Source: Secundilactobacillus silagei JCM 19001
GTDB taxonomy: Bacteria; Bacillota; Bacilli; Lactobacillales; Lactobacillaceae
Direction of reading: 5' to 3'
Length of the DNA: 64,000 nucleotides
NCBI RefSeq assembly: GCF_002217945.1
Contig: NZ_BCMG01000005.1
Coordinates: 62,001-126,000, forward strand
Of this stretch, positions 34,105 to 43,659 are shown one piece after another. The notes under the pieces were generated by a model that did not search any database, was not told where the DNA came from, and saw only the letters and a list, made by a program, of their open reading frames with translations. The position numbers and the translations under genes are program-made. Every line of letters starts with the position of its first letter. Positions within the stretch are counted from its first letter, which is position 1.

Positions 34105-35241
34105 TTAGTTGTTAACCTTTGATAGTGATGAAACCCGTTTGTTGTGTTGTGCTAAAGTCTTTGAGAAATAGATCTTACCGCTCTTAGTGTTCGCCACAAA
34201 GTACAGGTAACCCTGACTGCGTTTAGATGGATTTAAGACCGCCTGAATTGCAGACATGCTAGGGTTATTAAATGGTCCCGGCCCGTAGCCAGCGAACTTA
34301 TAGAGGTTATAAGGTGAATTTGATTGAAGATCCTTAGTTGATAGATGCTGCTTATGGTGGCCAATCGCATATTCTACGGCCACATCAGATTGCAATGGCA
34401 TTCCTTGATCAATTCGATTCAGGAAAACCCCCGCAATTTGACGGCGATAGGCCTGACTAACACCTTCACGCTCAACTAATGAGGACAACGTCAAAACTTG
34501 CTGAACCGTTAATTTTTGTTTTTTGATCTTCTTATAGTACGGTGTTAATTCGTCATTCGTATGGGCCACCATTTGATTAACTAACTGTTTTAGTGACATG
34601 TGTTTGTTCACAATGTAAGTTGCCGGATACAGATAACCTTCTAGGTGGTATCTGACCTGCTTGGTTGCCATTGATGATGACAGCAGTGCTGGATACTGTT
34701 TCTCTAAGGCCTTCATGTAAGTCTGATCCTTCATCAAGCTTAAGAATTCCGCCTTGCTGAAGTCAGTGGTCGTAGAGATCTTATTGGCAATATCGGCGAT
34801 GCCGGCCCCCTCTTGAACGAGGACCTTCCCCTTACGACTTTGAATCGGTTCACTGGTACCACCCTGTTGCAGGCGTTTAGCAACTTGATTCAACGTCATG
34901 GAAGCATTCAATTGGTAATACCCCGCTCTAAGGTCGGAATAGTTATGCGATTTAACGTAGTAGTTAAAGACCGAACCGTTTTTCACGATCTTCTTATCCT
35001 GCAAAATCGAACCGATCCGTTTGCTTGACGCGCCCATTGGGATATCTACCTGTACAACTTCTGAACTCTTAGGATCCAGTGGTTTTAATGCTGACTGGAA
35101 GTAATGATAGAAAACGACGCCGCTAATAATAAGCAAGACGACTAAAATACTGACGACTCCCGTGATTATCTTTTGTCCGGTCGACATTTTTTTCTTCCCC
35201 GGCTGCCTGGAAGTGCGTTTGTCGTTATTGTCGTTATCCAA
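34105..35241 (-). CDS. mltG: Endolytic transglycosylase MltG (YceG-like)
   Basis: Membrane-anchored lytic transglycosylase that trims nascent peptidoglycan. A short cytosolic tail rich in Asp/Asn/Lys is followed by one membrane segment (about residues 26-48), a LysM-like region and the YceG domain; the catalytic Glu is in TLSSLVEREG, and PYNLYKFAGYGPGPFNNPS is the diagnostic C-terminal motif. I chose TTG at 35241 (378 residues), which has CGGAGG at normal spacing; an ATG at 35301 would add residues of poor quality. First gene of the mltG-udk-greA set. Confidence 0.93.
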   Translation of the reverse strand: MDNDNNDKRTSRQPGKKKMSTGQKIITGVVSILVVLLIISGVVFYHYFQSALKPLDPKSSEVVQVDIPMGASSKRIGSILQDKKIVKNGSVFNYYVKSHNYSDLRAGYYQLNASMTLNQVAKRLQQGGTSEPIQSRKGKVLVQEGAGIADIANKISTTTDFSKAEFLSLMKDQTYMKALEKQYPALLSSSMATKQVRYHLEGYLYPATYIVNKHMSLKQLVNQMVAHTNDELTPYYKKIKKQKLTVQQVLTLSSLVEREGVSQAYRRQIAGVFLNRIDQGMPLQSDVAVEYAIGHHKQHLSTKDLQSNSPYNLYKFAGYGPGPFNNPSMSAIQAVLNPSKRSQGYLYFVANTKSGKIYFSKTLAQHNKRVSSLSKVNN

Positions 35242-35370
35242 AATGTTTCCTCCGTTCCGTTCTTCAATATCTGCACCATTATACAAGATTTTAAGTGCCA
35301 ATGCAGTAAAAATTTGGTGAACTTAAGAATTTTGAAAGACACCGGTCTTAACCTCGCCACATTTAGTTAA

Positions 35371-35418
35371 AGCAAAAAACGTTAGAACAGCTTGATTTGC
35401 AAGTTCTAGCGCTTTTTA
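35371..35418 (-). terminator. Terminator after pheT
   Basis: On the minus strand CGCTAGAACTTG pairs with CAAG-CTGTTCTAACG with a small bulge, then six T residues. Confidence 0.7.
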
Positions 35419-35497
35419 ACTAGTAAATTAGGCACTTTTAATCATTCAGTTTAACGTTGACTGATCGCATAGACGTTCAATAATCGGTCTTAACCCA

Positions 35498-37912
35498 TTA
35501 TCTAATTTCTGCTCCCAGTTCACTGACCAACGTTTTTTGAACCTTTTCAAAGGCTTGGTTGACTTCATCATCCGTCAACGTAGCATTCGGGTTTTGATAC
35601 GTCAGCGTATAAGCTAATGACTGCTTACCGCCAGGCAGATTCTTACCATCGAAGATATCAAACAGGTGAACGGACTTCAAGTAAGCGCCGCCCCGTTTGT
35701 GAATCTGGGCCAAAACCTGTGCGTTAGTAACGGACTTATCGACTAATAACGCCACGTCACGCGTAATCGAAGGATACTTCGAAATTGGTTCAAACTGGTT
35801 CATATCCTTTGGCATCTCGATCAAGGCATCTAAGTCTAATTCAAACACGTAGGTCTGGTTGATCTTGTAAGCTTCAGCAACTGAAGGATGCACTTGACCA
35901 ATAAACCCAACGTAGTGACCGTGAATGAAAATGTCTGCTGTCCGTCCAGGATGCATTTCCGGATACTGATCCGTAGCGACAAATTCAATGTCACCCTTGA
36001 TGGCTAAGTTGTTCAGATACTTTTCAACGATGCCCTTTAATTGATAGAAATCAATGGCATTATGCTTCGCATTCTTCAACGGGTCAACGACTAATTGGCC
36101 GCTCACTGCCCCAGCAATGTGTTCGTGCTCGCTGGGTCTAACTTCGTCTTCTGAGTCTTTGTAGAAGACCCGACCCTGTTCGTACAGCGCAACGTCTTTT
36201 ACCCGACGCGCATTGTTGTAAGCCACGTCGTCCAGTAAACCGCTGATCATGTTCATCCGCAACGTAGTGTGATCAGCCGTCATCGGCCAGCTCAAATGCG
36301 TTTCGGCACTCTCGCGCATCATAAACTGCTTGGCTTTAGTATCCGTTGTCAAGGCGTATGAGATGGCTTGGTTAAGGCCTAATGATTCCAGCACGTGGCG
36401 GGAATCCCGCATCAGTTTCTGCTTTTCAGTCAAAGCGCCAACCGTGGTTGGGCCACTTGGCAGTGTTGATGGAATCTTGTCATAGCCATAGATTCTGGCA
36501 ACTTCTTCTACTAGGTCAGCTGGAATATGGATGTCCCAACGAGTTGAAGGCACAGTAACCGTGTACTTTTCACCATCGAGCGTCACACCAAACCCTAACT
36601 GTTTGAAGATTGCCTTTACTTGGTCAAGACTTAAATCAGTTCCTAAAATATGGTTGATTCGTGAAAGCGTGATGTTCACCACGACCGGTTTAACATCATA
36701 ACTTGAACCAGTAACGATGCCCTTTAAAACATCGCCGCCAGCCAATTCATGCATCATTTGAGCAGCCGCATCAGCTGCTTCTTCAACACCACCGCGGTTC
36801 ACGCCACGTTCAAACCGTTGAGAAGCATCCGTATGCAGGTTTTGACGCTGAGCGGTCTTCCGAATCAACGTTGGGGTGAAAACGGCTGATTCAATGGCGA
36901 CCGTTGTGGTCTGGTCATCAATTTCAGAATTAAGGCCACCCATGACCCCAGCCAGTGCGATTGGTTTTTGGTCATCGGCGATCACAATGTCTTTTTCGTC
37001 AAGGTCATGTTCTGCTTCATCCAGCGTGGTCAGTTTTTCGCCCTTTTGCGCGTAACGGGCTTTGATCGTTGACCCCGAAACCTTATCGTAATCAAAGGCG
37101 TGCAATGGTTGACCATACTTCAATAAAATGTAGTTAGTGACATCGACCACGTTATTTATTGGCCGCACACCGGCGTTCCATAATTTGATCTGTAACCAAA
37201 GTGGACTTGGTTGAATCTTCACGTTTTCAACGATGCGCATCTTATAGATCGGTGCGAGTTTCTCATCGGCTTCAATCGTGACTTTATCAGCAGCAGCCGT
37301 GGCCACCTCTTCGACTTTAGGGTGATTCAGCTTAGGCGTCTGCGCGTAAATGGCACCAAGATCACGGGCCACACCGTAAACACTGAGCATATCACCACGG
37401 TTAGGAGTCACATCAACATCGATCAGATAATCATCCATGCCCAGATATGGGAATACTGGTTCGCCGATCTTAGCGTCTTCTGGTAAGAAGTAGATGCCAT
37501 CCGCCCATTCCTTTGGCACAACGTCTTTTGAAAAGCCGATTTCGTCTAAGGCACAGATCATGCCGTTGGAAACGACGCCGCGCATTTTAGAACGCTTGAT
37601 CTTCACGTTGCCGCCAATGCGTGAACCTGGCAGCGCCACGATCACTTTTCGGCCAGCTGCAACGTTGGGTGCGCCACAGACGATCTGAGATAAGTCATCA
37701 TCGCCGACATCAACTTGGCAGACCTGCAAATGATCTGAATCAGGATGCGGTTCCATCGACATAATTTTACCAACCACGATCTTCTTTAAGCCATCGCTAG
37801 GCTGGGTAACGGAATCAACTTCAACGGAAGAACGTTCAATTTTTTCTCCCAAATCCTTAGGGGAGACTTGGATATCTAAATATTCTTGTAACCAACTGTA
37901 AGCAATTTTCAT
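35498..37912 (-). CDS. pheT: Phenylalanine--tRNA ligase beta subunit
   Basis: Beta chain of the (alpha-beta)2 PheRS, 804 residues. Domains in order: EMAP-like tRNA-binding domain (about 40-150), the B3/B4 editing domain (about 210-385), B5 (about 400-475), a catalytically silent synthetase-like core, and the C-terminal anticodon-binding FDX-ACB domain (from about 710). The editing region is needed to hydrolyse Tyr-tRNA-Phe. It follows pheS by 9 bases, and both are controlled by the Phe T-box at 38990-39245. Confidence 0.96.
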   Translation of the reverse strand: MKIAYSWLQEYLDIQVSPKDLGEKIERSSVEVDSVTQPSDGLKKIVVGKIMSMEPHPDSDHLQVCQVDVGDDDLSQIVCGAPNVAAGRKVIVALPGSRIGGNVKIKRSKMRGVVSNGMICALDEIGFSKDVVPKEWADGIYFLPEDAKIGEPVFPYLGMDDYLIDVDVTPNRGDMLSVYGVARDLGAIYAQTPKLNHPKVEEVATAAADKVTIEADEKLAPIYKMRIVENVKIQPSPLWLQIKLWNAGVRPINNVVDVTNYILLKYGQPLHAFDYDKVSGSTIKARYAQKGEKLTTLDEAEHDLDEKDIVIADDQKPIALAGVMGGLNSEIDDQTTTVAIESAVFTPTLIRKTAQRQNLHTDASQRFERGVNRGGVEEAADAAAQMMHELAGGDVLKGIVTGSSYDVKPVVVNITLSRINHILGTDLSLDQVKAIFKQLGFGVTLDGEKYTVTVPSTRWDIHIPADLVEEVARIYGYDKIPSTLPSGPTTVGALTEKQKLMRDSRHVLESLGLNQAISYALTTDTKAKQFMMRESAETHLSWPMTADHTTLRMNMISGLLDDVAYNNARRVKDVALYEQGRVFYKDSEDEVRPSEHEHIAGAVSGQLVVDPLKNAKHNAIDFYQLKGIVEKYLNNLAIKGDIEFVATDQYPEMHPGRTADIFIHGHYVGFIGQVHPSVAEAYKINQTYVFELDLDALIEMPKDMNQFEPISKYPSITRDVALLVDKSVTNAQVLAQIHKRGGAYLKSVHLFDIFDGKNLPGGKQSLAYTLTYQNPNATLTDDEVNQAFEKVQKTLVSELGAEIR

Positions 37913-37921
37913 TTTAGCTGA

Positions 37922-38968
37922 TTATCCTTTCTTTGAGAATTGAGTGAGGAAGCGAACATCATTTAAGTAGAAGTTTCTGATATCGTCCACACCATATTTC
38001 AGCATTGCAAACCGGTCTGGACCAACACCAAAGGCGAAACCACCGTAAACTTCTGAGTCGACCCCAGCCATTTCGAGAACGTTTGGATGCACCATACCAG
38101 CACCTAAAACTTCGATCCAGCCCGTGTACTTGCAGACCGCACAGCCTTTACCGCCACAGTTAAAGCAGGTGATATCAGCTTCAACGGAAGGCTCCGTGAA
38201 TGGGAAGTAACTTGGCCGTAAGCGGATATCAAACCGGTCACCGAACAGTTCGTGGGCAATTAATTCCAAGGTGCCCTTCAGATCAGCCATAGTAATATGC
38301 TTATCGATCACAATTCCTTCCACTTGATGGAATTGATGGGAGTGGGTCGGATCATCGGTATCCCGACGGTAAACAACTCCGGGTGAGATCATCTTTAGCG
38401 GGCCCTTGCTGAAATCGTGCTTTTCCAAAGTCCGCGCCTGCATTGGTGAAGTCTGCGTCCGCATCAGAATTTCTTTGGTGATGTAGAACGTATCCTGCAT
38501 ATCACGGGCTGGGTGATCTTTGGGTAAGTTCATCATTTCAAAGTTATATTTATCTTCTTCAACTTCGGGACCAGATAAGACTTGATAGCCCATCCCGATA
38601 AAGAGGTCTTCAATTTGGTCGATAATTTGTTGGATCACGTGCGGCTGCCCTTGGGCAACTGGCTTACCGGGTAACGTCACGTCGATGGTTTCGTTTTGCA
38701 GCTGCTTATTTAACAGCGCTTTTTTTAATTCATCACGCCGCGTTTCAATGGCTGATTGCAATTCATCTCTGACGCTGTTAGCAAATTGACCAAACTTAGG
38801 CCGTTCGTCGGCTGACAAATTACGCATCCCTCGAAGTGCCTGCGTAATGGGGCCCTTTTTACCTAATAACTCAACTCGCAAGGCGTCTAATTTTTTCAGA
38901 TCACCCACGTCTTTAATATTTTTCTCTCGTTCTTGCCGGATCTTTTCCAGATCGTCTCTCAGTGTCAT
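37922..38968 (-). CDS. pheS: Phenylalanine--tRNA ligase alpha subunit
   Basis: Catalytic alpha chain, 348 residues. An N-terminal coiled coil (about 1-85) binds tRNA-Phe; the class II core has motif 2 ([20 protein letters not shown]) and motif 3 ([14 protein letters not shown]), and the AF(A)FG region GFAFG that positions Phe. A CxxC...CxxC zinc-like segment [15 protein letters not shown] is retained, usual in Bacilli. Start ATG at 38968 has GGAGGGT upstream. Confidence 0.96.
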   Translation of the reverse strand: MTLRDDLEKIRQEREKNIKDVGDLKKLDALRVELLGKKGPITQALRGMRNLSADERPKFGQFANSVRDELQSAIETRRDELKKALLNKQLQNETIDVTLPGKPVAQGQPHVIQQIIDQIEDLFIGMGYQVLSGPEVEEDKYNFEMMNLPKDHPARDMQDTFYITKEILMRTQTSPMQARTLEKHDFSKGPLKMISPGVVYRRDTDDPTHSHQFHQVEGIVIDKHITMADLKGTLELIAHELFGDRFDIRLRPSYFPFTEPSVEADITCFNCGGKGCAVCKYTGWIEVLGAGMVHPNVLEMAGVDSEVYGGFAFGVGPDRFAMLKYGVDDIRNFYLNDVRFLTQFSKKG

Positions 38969-38989
38969 GTCTGACCCTCCTTAACAAAA

Positions 38990-39245
38990 TAAAAAAACTC
39001 CGTCCCCAATATAAAGGGACGAAGCTTTCGCGGTACCACCCTTGTTTACTTTAATAAAAGTACACTCGGTAATTTAATAACGGTTAATTAACCGGAAGAT
39101 CTTTTGTTACCTCAGTAACGCCCAACCTCTGCTCAAAAAGTGAATTCATTCCTAGCCAACCACGGATTTCCACCATAGTATCCGCGTCGCTGTGATGGCA
39201 TCAGAATTACTAATCTCTCATCATTGCATTTGTTCAATTTGCACA
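38990..39245 (-). promoter_or_regulatory. Phe T-box leader of pheST
   Basis: T-box core GGGTGGTACCGCG lies at 39029-39041 on the minus strand and the terminator (TCCCTTTATATTGGGGA then a T run) at 38990-39018. The stem I specifier loop has AGTA opposite GAA, and the specifier is TTC at 39142-39144 followed by A. The discriminator-pairing base is T, matching A73 of tRNA-Phe. Low charged tRNA-Phe raises pheST expression. Confidence 0.93.
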
Positions 39246-39251
39246 ATCACT

Positions 39252-39280
39252 AGTTTACAGCGGTTGATGGCATTGGTCAA
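39252..39280 (-). promoter_or_regulatory. pheST promoter inside the HxlR gene
   Basis: TTGACC (39275-39280) and TAAACT (39252-39257) on the minus strand, spacing 17. The -35 and spacer lie within the last codons of the HxlR gene. Confidence 0.68.
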
Positions 39281-39638
39281 CCTTAGGTGCCGTTTGATTA
39301 TCACACCATTTTTCTGACCAGCCATGCACTGACCGCATCACGTCTGCTAAATCTTGCCCCTTTTGCGTCAGCGCGTACTCAATCAACGCTGAGTTGCGGT
39401 AGGTCTTGCGCATAACGATACCGTCAGCTTCCAATTCTTTCAAACGTTCAACTAACACCCGATCGGAACACTTGCTTACCTTATTAGCGATGTCTTTAAA
39501 CCGTTGTGGTCCAAGGTTTAACAATACATCAATAATAAGACCGTTCCATTTTTTCCCTAAGATTGAAAATGTCCACTCAAATTTCGGACAAAGCTCGAAT
39601 TGAGCAGCATCTACGGTCTTGTTAACGACTTGGTCCAT
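39255..39638 (-). CDS. HxlR-family winged-helix regulator
   Basis: A 127-residue regulator of the HxlR (MarR-like) family, marked by the single Cys motif CPKFEWTFSILGKKWNGLI and the PQRFKDIANKVSKCSDRVLVERLKELE recognition part. Family members sense formaldehyde, quinones or other electrophiles through the conserved Cys, but the inducer here is unknown. The C-terminus holds two further Cys (KWCDNQ, DQCHQ). GGGGTGT precedes the ATG at 39638. It lies 27 bases after the HD-domain gene, so the two may share a transcript. Confidence 0.9.
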   Translation of the reverse strand: MDQVVNKTVDAAQFELCPKFEWTFSILGKKWNGLIIDVLLNLGPQRFKDIANKVSKCSDRVLVERLKELEADGIVMRKTYRNSALIEYALTQKGQDLADVMRSVHGWSEKWCDNQTAPKVDQCHQPL

Positions 39639-39664
39639 TTCAACACCCCTAATTTATACCAACC

Positions 39665-40180
39665 TTATTTTTCCAACAAATTCAATACTCGGTCAACATT
39701 GCGCTTGCGCCAATCCATGACCCGTTTTCTCATGGGCGACATGAATTCAACGACTGCTTGTCGATCATCGACTAGACTCACGATCACACTCTCGCGGTAT
39801 TTTGGCAGTGCGGCTGTCGCACCCCACATATGCTTCAGAATAATATCTTTTTCCATCGGGCTCAGTTCAGTGAGCTTTTCTGCGTTTCGTAAAGCTACTC
39901 GTGGATGAATGAAAGCGTGCGAACCTAAGTTAAACTTAGTGGTCCGCCAGTCATAGTAAAATAAATCGTGTAGCAACCCTGCCCGTGCAGTGGCACGAAC
40001 GTTCAAATGATGCTTTTTAGCGATCAAATAGCTCTCATAAGAAACGGAAATGGAATGGTCCAACCGATTGGAGTGGTGGTGCTGGGTATAATTAGCCAGT
40101 TTTTGAACTTCTGGCTTAGCCAACAGATCACCGACTAGAGCAATATAATCTGAATCTTTTTGCCAATCATTTCGTGTCAT
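39665..40180 (-). CDS. HD-domain phosphohydrolase
   Basis: A 171-residue soluble HD protein. The metal-binding residues are visible: early H in NRLDHSISVSY, the HD pair in ARAGLLHDLFYYDW, and a later D in SLVDDRQAV. Such small HD proteins hydrolyse nucleotides or (deoxy)nucleoside phosphates; the substrate cannot be read from sequence. It precedes an HxlR regulator gene. Confidence 0.85.
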   Translation of the reverse strand: MTRNDWQKDSDYIALVGDLLAKPEVQKLANYTQHHHSNRLDHSISVSYESYLIAKKHHLNVRATARAGLLHDLFYYDWRTTKFNLGSHAFIHPRVALRNAEKLTELSPMEKDIILKHMWGATAALPKYRESVIVSLVDDRQAVVEFMSPMRKRVMDWRKRNVDRVLNLLEK

Positions 40181-40274
40181 ACAACGCTTCCTTTACTTTT
40201 TGTAAGTTTATTCTGTGTAAACTATACTGAATGTAATCAAAGATTGCAAGCAAAATACCCTCAAAACCGGTAAT

Positions 40275-41054
40275 TTAAGCCAGTTTTTGGTTTAACTTAA
40301 ACATGAGTATACCAGCGGCAACCGCAACGTTTAACGATTCTGCCTGGCCCTTGATGGGAATGTACAGGTTAGTTGTCGTTTGGGTCATCAGCCGTTCAGA
40401 CATCCCCTGTCCTTCATTACCTAAGATCAGTCCAAAATCAGCCTGTGGGGTTACCGTACTGTAATCCTCAGCCTGATCATTTAATGCTGAACCATACACT
40501 GGAATTTGCCGAGCCTCTAAAGCTTTGACCCAGTCTTCCAGGTTACCGTGGGTCAGATCAATATGAAATTGACTGCCCTGCATGGCCCGGACAACTTTTG
40601 GTGTGTAGCGGCTAGAAGTACCGTTACCAAAAACGACGCCCCTAAAACCAGCCGCGTCAGCCGTCCGTACCATCGTACCAATGTTACCAGGATCTTGAAT
40701 GCGGTCCAATAATAACCAGGCGCCCGTTGCGGTTTCGGGGTCGATCGTTTCGCTTGCCAAAATATCCATCACGGCAAAAATTCCTTGTGGGGTAACCGTG
40801 TCGGATAGTTTTTTGGCAATCTCTGGGGTGATCTCAAACGTTTCAATGTTTTCCGGCAGTTCTCTTTGATGGGCATCAAGCTGTTCGCCAGTCGCGATGA
40901 TTTGGACCACTGGCTGTTCTGCGGCTAAGGCGTCAGAAACAATGTGCCAGCCTTCTACCAAGTATTGGTGAAACTTTTGATGACCTTTCTTAGTGGTTAA
41001 ATGCTGCCACTTTTTTACCTTTGCGTTTTGAGTTGATGTAATTTCTTCGATCAT
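40275..41054 (-). CDS. TrmH-family RNA 2'-O-methyltransferase
   Basis: SPOUT-fold methyltransferase of the YsgA/RlmB type, 259 residues. The N-terminal substrate-binding domain (SSU-like, KFHQYLVEGWHIV) is followed by the trefoil-knot SAM domain with DRIQDPGNIGTMVRTADAAG and the closing motifs ILGNEGQGMS and IPIKGQAESLNVAVAAGI. The target is rRNA or tRNA ribose; exact site not known. ATG at 41054 follows AAGAGGC. The gene is divergent from acylphosphatase, a conserved pair in lactobacilli. Confidence 0.92.
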   Translation of the reverse strand: MIEEITSTQNAKVKKWQHLTTKKGHQKFHQYLVEGWHIVSDALAAEQPVVQIIATGEQLDAHQRELPENIETFEITPEIAKKLSDTVTPQGIFAVMDILASETIDPETATGAWLLLDRIQDPGNIGTMVRTADAAGFRGVVFGNGTSSRYTPKVVRAMQGSQFHIDLTHGNLEDWVKALEARQIPVYGSALNDQAEDYSTVTPQADFGLILGNEGQGMSERLMTQTTTNLYIPIKGQAESLNVAVAAGILMFKLNQKLA

Positions 41055-41119
41055 GAATTGCCTCTTCTTTCCGATTTTTGTTACTATTATCCATAATATC
41101 ACGATTAGGGGGTGCAATG

Positions 41120-41392
41120 ATGGAATCTGCGATAATTTCAATTCACGGCCGGGTCCAAGGCGTCGGCTTTCGCTGGACCACTGCCCATTTAGCCAACCGG
41201 ATGCACATCGTGGGCTGGGTCAAAAATGAGATCGACGGCTCAGTGACGGTGCGGGCGCAGGCTGACGAAACCAGTTTCAACGCTTTTATTGAAGCTTTGA
41301 AGCATTCGCCAACTCCCTACGCCAAAGTCAGTCATCTGACGGTGACCCCTAAAAATGTTGAAGACTTTAAAAAATTTACTATTACTGATTGA
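41120..41392 (+). CDS. acyP: Acylphosphatase
   Basis: Hydrolyses acyl phosphates such as acetyl and carbamoyl phosphate. The signature HGRVQGVGFRW carries the catalytic Arg of the phosphate cradle, and the catalytic Asn is in GWVKNEIDGSV. The 90-residue length is normal. AGGGGG stands seven bases before ATG 41120; the ATG three bases upstream is the alternative. Single gene, divergent from the TrmH-family gene. Confidence 0.94.
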   Translation: MESAIISIHGRVQGVGFRWTTAHLANRMHIVGWVKNEIDGSVTVRAQADETSFNAFIEALKHSPTPYAKVSHLTVTPKNVEDFKKFTITD

Positions 41393-41498
41393 AAAAGCCC
41401 TTCATATCAAGTAAGATTTAACCTGTTGTCATCGTTAGGGAAATTAGCTACTATATTATAATGACGAATTTGTTTAGAAGGGAATTGAATATTAGTAA

Positions 41499-42428
41499 AT
41501 GAAATCAAAAAAGCCTGTACAATTAGGACTTGCGCTAAGTGCACTGCTCCTAATACTAAGCGGTTGTGTGCAACGAACGAAGAGCGGTAAACCATACGGT
41601 ATCGTGTATGATTACCTCGCTGTCCCTGGACAGCATGTCATGGAATGGTTAGCCAACATGTTAGGCCATTCATATGGCTGGGCCATCATTGTCGTGACGG
41701 TGGTCGTTCGAATGGTCTTGTTACCACTGATGGTGCGTCAATTACGTACTTCCACGGTCCAACAAGAAAAGATTTCAGCCATCAAACCACAAATGACTGA
41801 AATTCAAAACCGGCAAAAGACCGCTACAACCCAAGAAGAAAAGAACGCCGCCGGTCAAGAAATGATGGCACTTTATAGCCAAAACGGCATTAGTATGACT
41901 GGTGGGATCGGTTGTTTACCATTGCTGATTCAAATGCCAATTTTTGCGGCTTTGTACGCTGCCATTCAATATTCACCAGAGCTGTCATCGTCAACCTTCA
42001 TGGGAATTCCACTGGGGAAATCTTCAATTCTACTGGCCATTTTATCTTTCTTGGCCTATCTGCTGCAAGGTTACCTCTCAATGATTGGGATGCCTGCTGA
42101 CCAACGTAAGGCCATGCGCATGACCATGATAGTCAGTCCGGTTATGATCCTGTTCTTCACGATTTCGACCTCCGCTGGTTTAGGCCTTTACTTCTTCATT
42201 GGTGGAATCTTCGCCTGTGTCCAAACGCTGATCATCAACTTATACCGGCCACGGATTCGTCGCGAAATTGAAGCCGAAATGAAAAAGAATCCGCCTAAAG
42301 TGGTTAAGCCAAAACCAGTCGTTGCCGCCCAGCCGGCTGCAACAGCTGCTACCACACCAAAGCCCAGCACCGTTTCTCAAGATAAGCGCAATCGAAACCG
42401 CAATGCTGGTAAACAGCGTCACCATTAA
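41499..42428 (+). CDS. yidC: Membrane protein insertase YidC (lipoprotein form)
   Basis: Inserts proteins into the cytoplasmic membrane with or without SecYEG. The signal peptide ends in a lipobox LSGC (Cys at about residue 23); five further membrane segments follow and the hydrophilic-groove Arg is in VVVRMVLLPLMVRQ. The C-terminal tail is Lys/Arg-rich (RNRNRNAGKQRHH), the feature of YidC2-type proteins that lets them bind ribosomes. A second YidC, next to rnpA, is expected elsewhere. The ribosome site is weak, with AAGGGA about 16 bases from the ATG. Confidence 0.92.
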   Translation: MKSKKPVQLGLALSALLLILSGCVQRTKSGKPYGIVYDYLAVPGQHVMEWLANMLGHSYGWAIIVVTVVVRMVLLPLMVRQLRTSTVQQEKISAIKPQMTEIQNRQKTATTQEEKNAAGQEMMALYSQNGISMTGGIGCLPLLIQMPIFAALYAAIQYSPELSSSTFMGIPLGKSSILLAILSFLAYLLQGYLSMIGMPADQRKAMRMTMIVSPVMILFFTISTSAGLGLYFFIGGIFACVQTLIINLYRPRIRREIEAEMKKNPPKVVKPKPVVAAQPAATAATTPKPSTVSQDKRNRNRNAGKQRHH

Positions 42429-42443
42429 ATTAATTTTGAGTTT

Positions 42444-42478
42444 AAAAAAACTTCCCTAAAACTAGGGAAGTTTTTTTT
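42444..42478. terminator. Bidirectional terminator
   Basis: AAAAAAACTTCCCTA and TAGGGAAGTTTTTTT stem around AAAC, ending yidC and the zinc-ribbon gene on the other strand. Confidence 0.9.
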
Positions 42479-43436
42479 AAGGCATTTTTTGCGGTGTGAT
42501 TAGATTTTTAACAATGCCAAGTCCATAGAAGATCACGGCCAGCCAAGGCAAGAACGGCAATAAAACCGCGCCAATGGTACTGATCACACTCAGAGTTGCG
42601 GTCGTTGCAACACCATTTTGATACATCGCTAAGGCTAATAGCATCGTCACAATAGCGGTAATGATCCCCCAGCGCTTCAACCGCTGACCGCCAAATTGAT
42701 GATGAATCACTGACTTCATTAAGCCACCAATCACCATTGCAGTCGCAATTCCTAAAACGCCTAGCCCAATGAAATAAACGTCAGCCGTGATGCCTAAGTT
42801 AGTTTGATTAAAGATTTGAGCAGTCTGAATGCCACGCTTAGTCATCACCTGCCTAGCAATTAAATAGCCAATTAAGCTGGGAATGATCAGGATACTGCCA
42901 GTTTTAAATTCTAAATTCGAAGCAAAATGAAAACGACCTCGCTTAGATACTTTCTGATTCTGCGTTGGCTCAATCCTTGGTTTAGACTGTACCCTAGCTG
43001 CTGGTTCAGGCTCGCTCACTGGTTGATCATTTGGTTTATCATTCGACTCCGGCTGGTTTTTAGGACTTAAAAATGCTGTTTTGCCAGTGAGTAGCGGAAA
43101 CAAATAGTTAATCAGAATAAACAAGCCGAAGATTTCCCAGCGCCAGTGATTCAACACGAGGCTGGCCACGTAAACGACCAGTAGGAACCAACCGTTATTC
43201 ACCATGAAGTAGCCAACCCGTTTAAGGTGTGCCACATTAGGGATCAAGCGTCGCTGCCAGGTATCGGCTGGCCGTCTTGACCGTCGCAATTGTGCCCCAT
43301 CAGCCTGGTCAGTCTGGGTCAGGCGAGATGAAGTTGGACTGTCATTTTCTTCAGTTAAGTGGGCACCGCAATCCGGACAGAAGATTGATCCTGCCGGAAT
43401 TGAGTGGCCACAGTTTGGACAATGCATCATTGTCAT
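42477..43436 (-). CDS. Zinc-ribbon membrane protein
   Basis: A 319-residue membrane protein. A double CxxC zinc ribbon opens it (HCPNCGHSI and IFCPDCGAHL), then a basic/polar linker, membrane segments at about 88-125, a Pro/Glu-rich spacer, and four or five more segments from about residue 185. Zinc-ribbon membrane proteins are common and of unknown role; no domain beyond the ribbon is recognised. ATG at 43436 has GGAGTG at good spacing; the GTG at 43445 is part of that site. Confidence 0.75.
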   Translation of the reverse strand: MTMMHCPNCGHSIPAGSIFCPDCGAHLTEENDSPTSSRLTQTDQADGAQLRRSRRPADTWQRRLIPNVAHLKRVGYFMVNNGWFLLVVYVASLVLNHWRWEIFGLFILINYLFPLLTGKTAFLSPKNQPESNDKPNDQPVSEPEPAARVQSKPRIEPTQNQKVSKRGRFHFASNLEFKTGSILIIPSLIGYLIARQVMTKRGIQTAQIFNQTNLGITADVYFIGLGVLGIATAMVIGGLMKSVIHHQFGGQRLKRWGIITAIVTMLLALAMYQNGVATTATLSVISTIGAVLLPFLPWLAVIFYGLGIVKNLITPQKMP

Positions 43437-43582
43437 TTTCGTCACTCCGATCTACGAATAGGTCTTTGAATATACAAATACTATACGTAATTTTTAAGCT
43501 TGACGACATTCAAAAATCAAAAATTAAGGGAATCAAAAGAATCTCAATCAACGGCTGCAATGATCAGAGAAGTCTGAAATTT

Positions 43583-43634
43583 AAACGGGCAAAAACAACT
43601 TCCTGAATTTTGAGGAATTATTTTTGCCCGTTAA
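43583..43634 (-). terminator. Terminator after the acyltransferase gene
   Basis: AACGGGCAAAAA pairs with TTTTTGCCCGTT around an inner TTCCT...AGGAA stem. Confidence 0.75.
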
Positions 43635-43659
43635 TATTAGCAATCTCTAGCTATTATCA

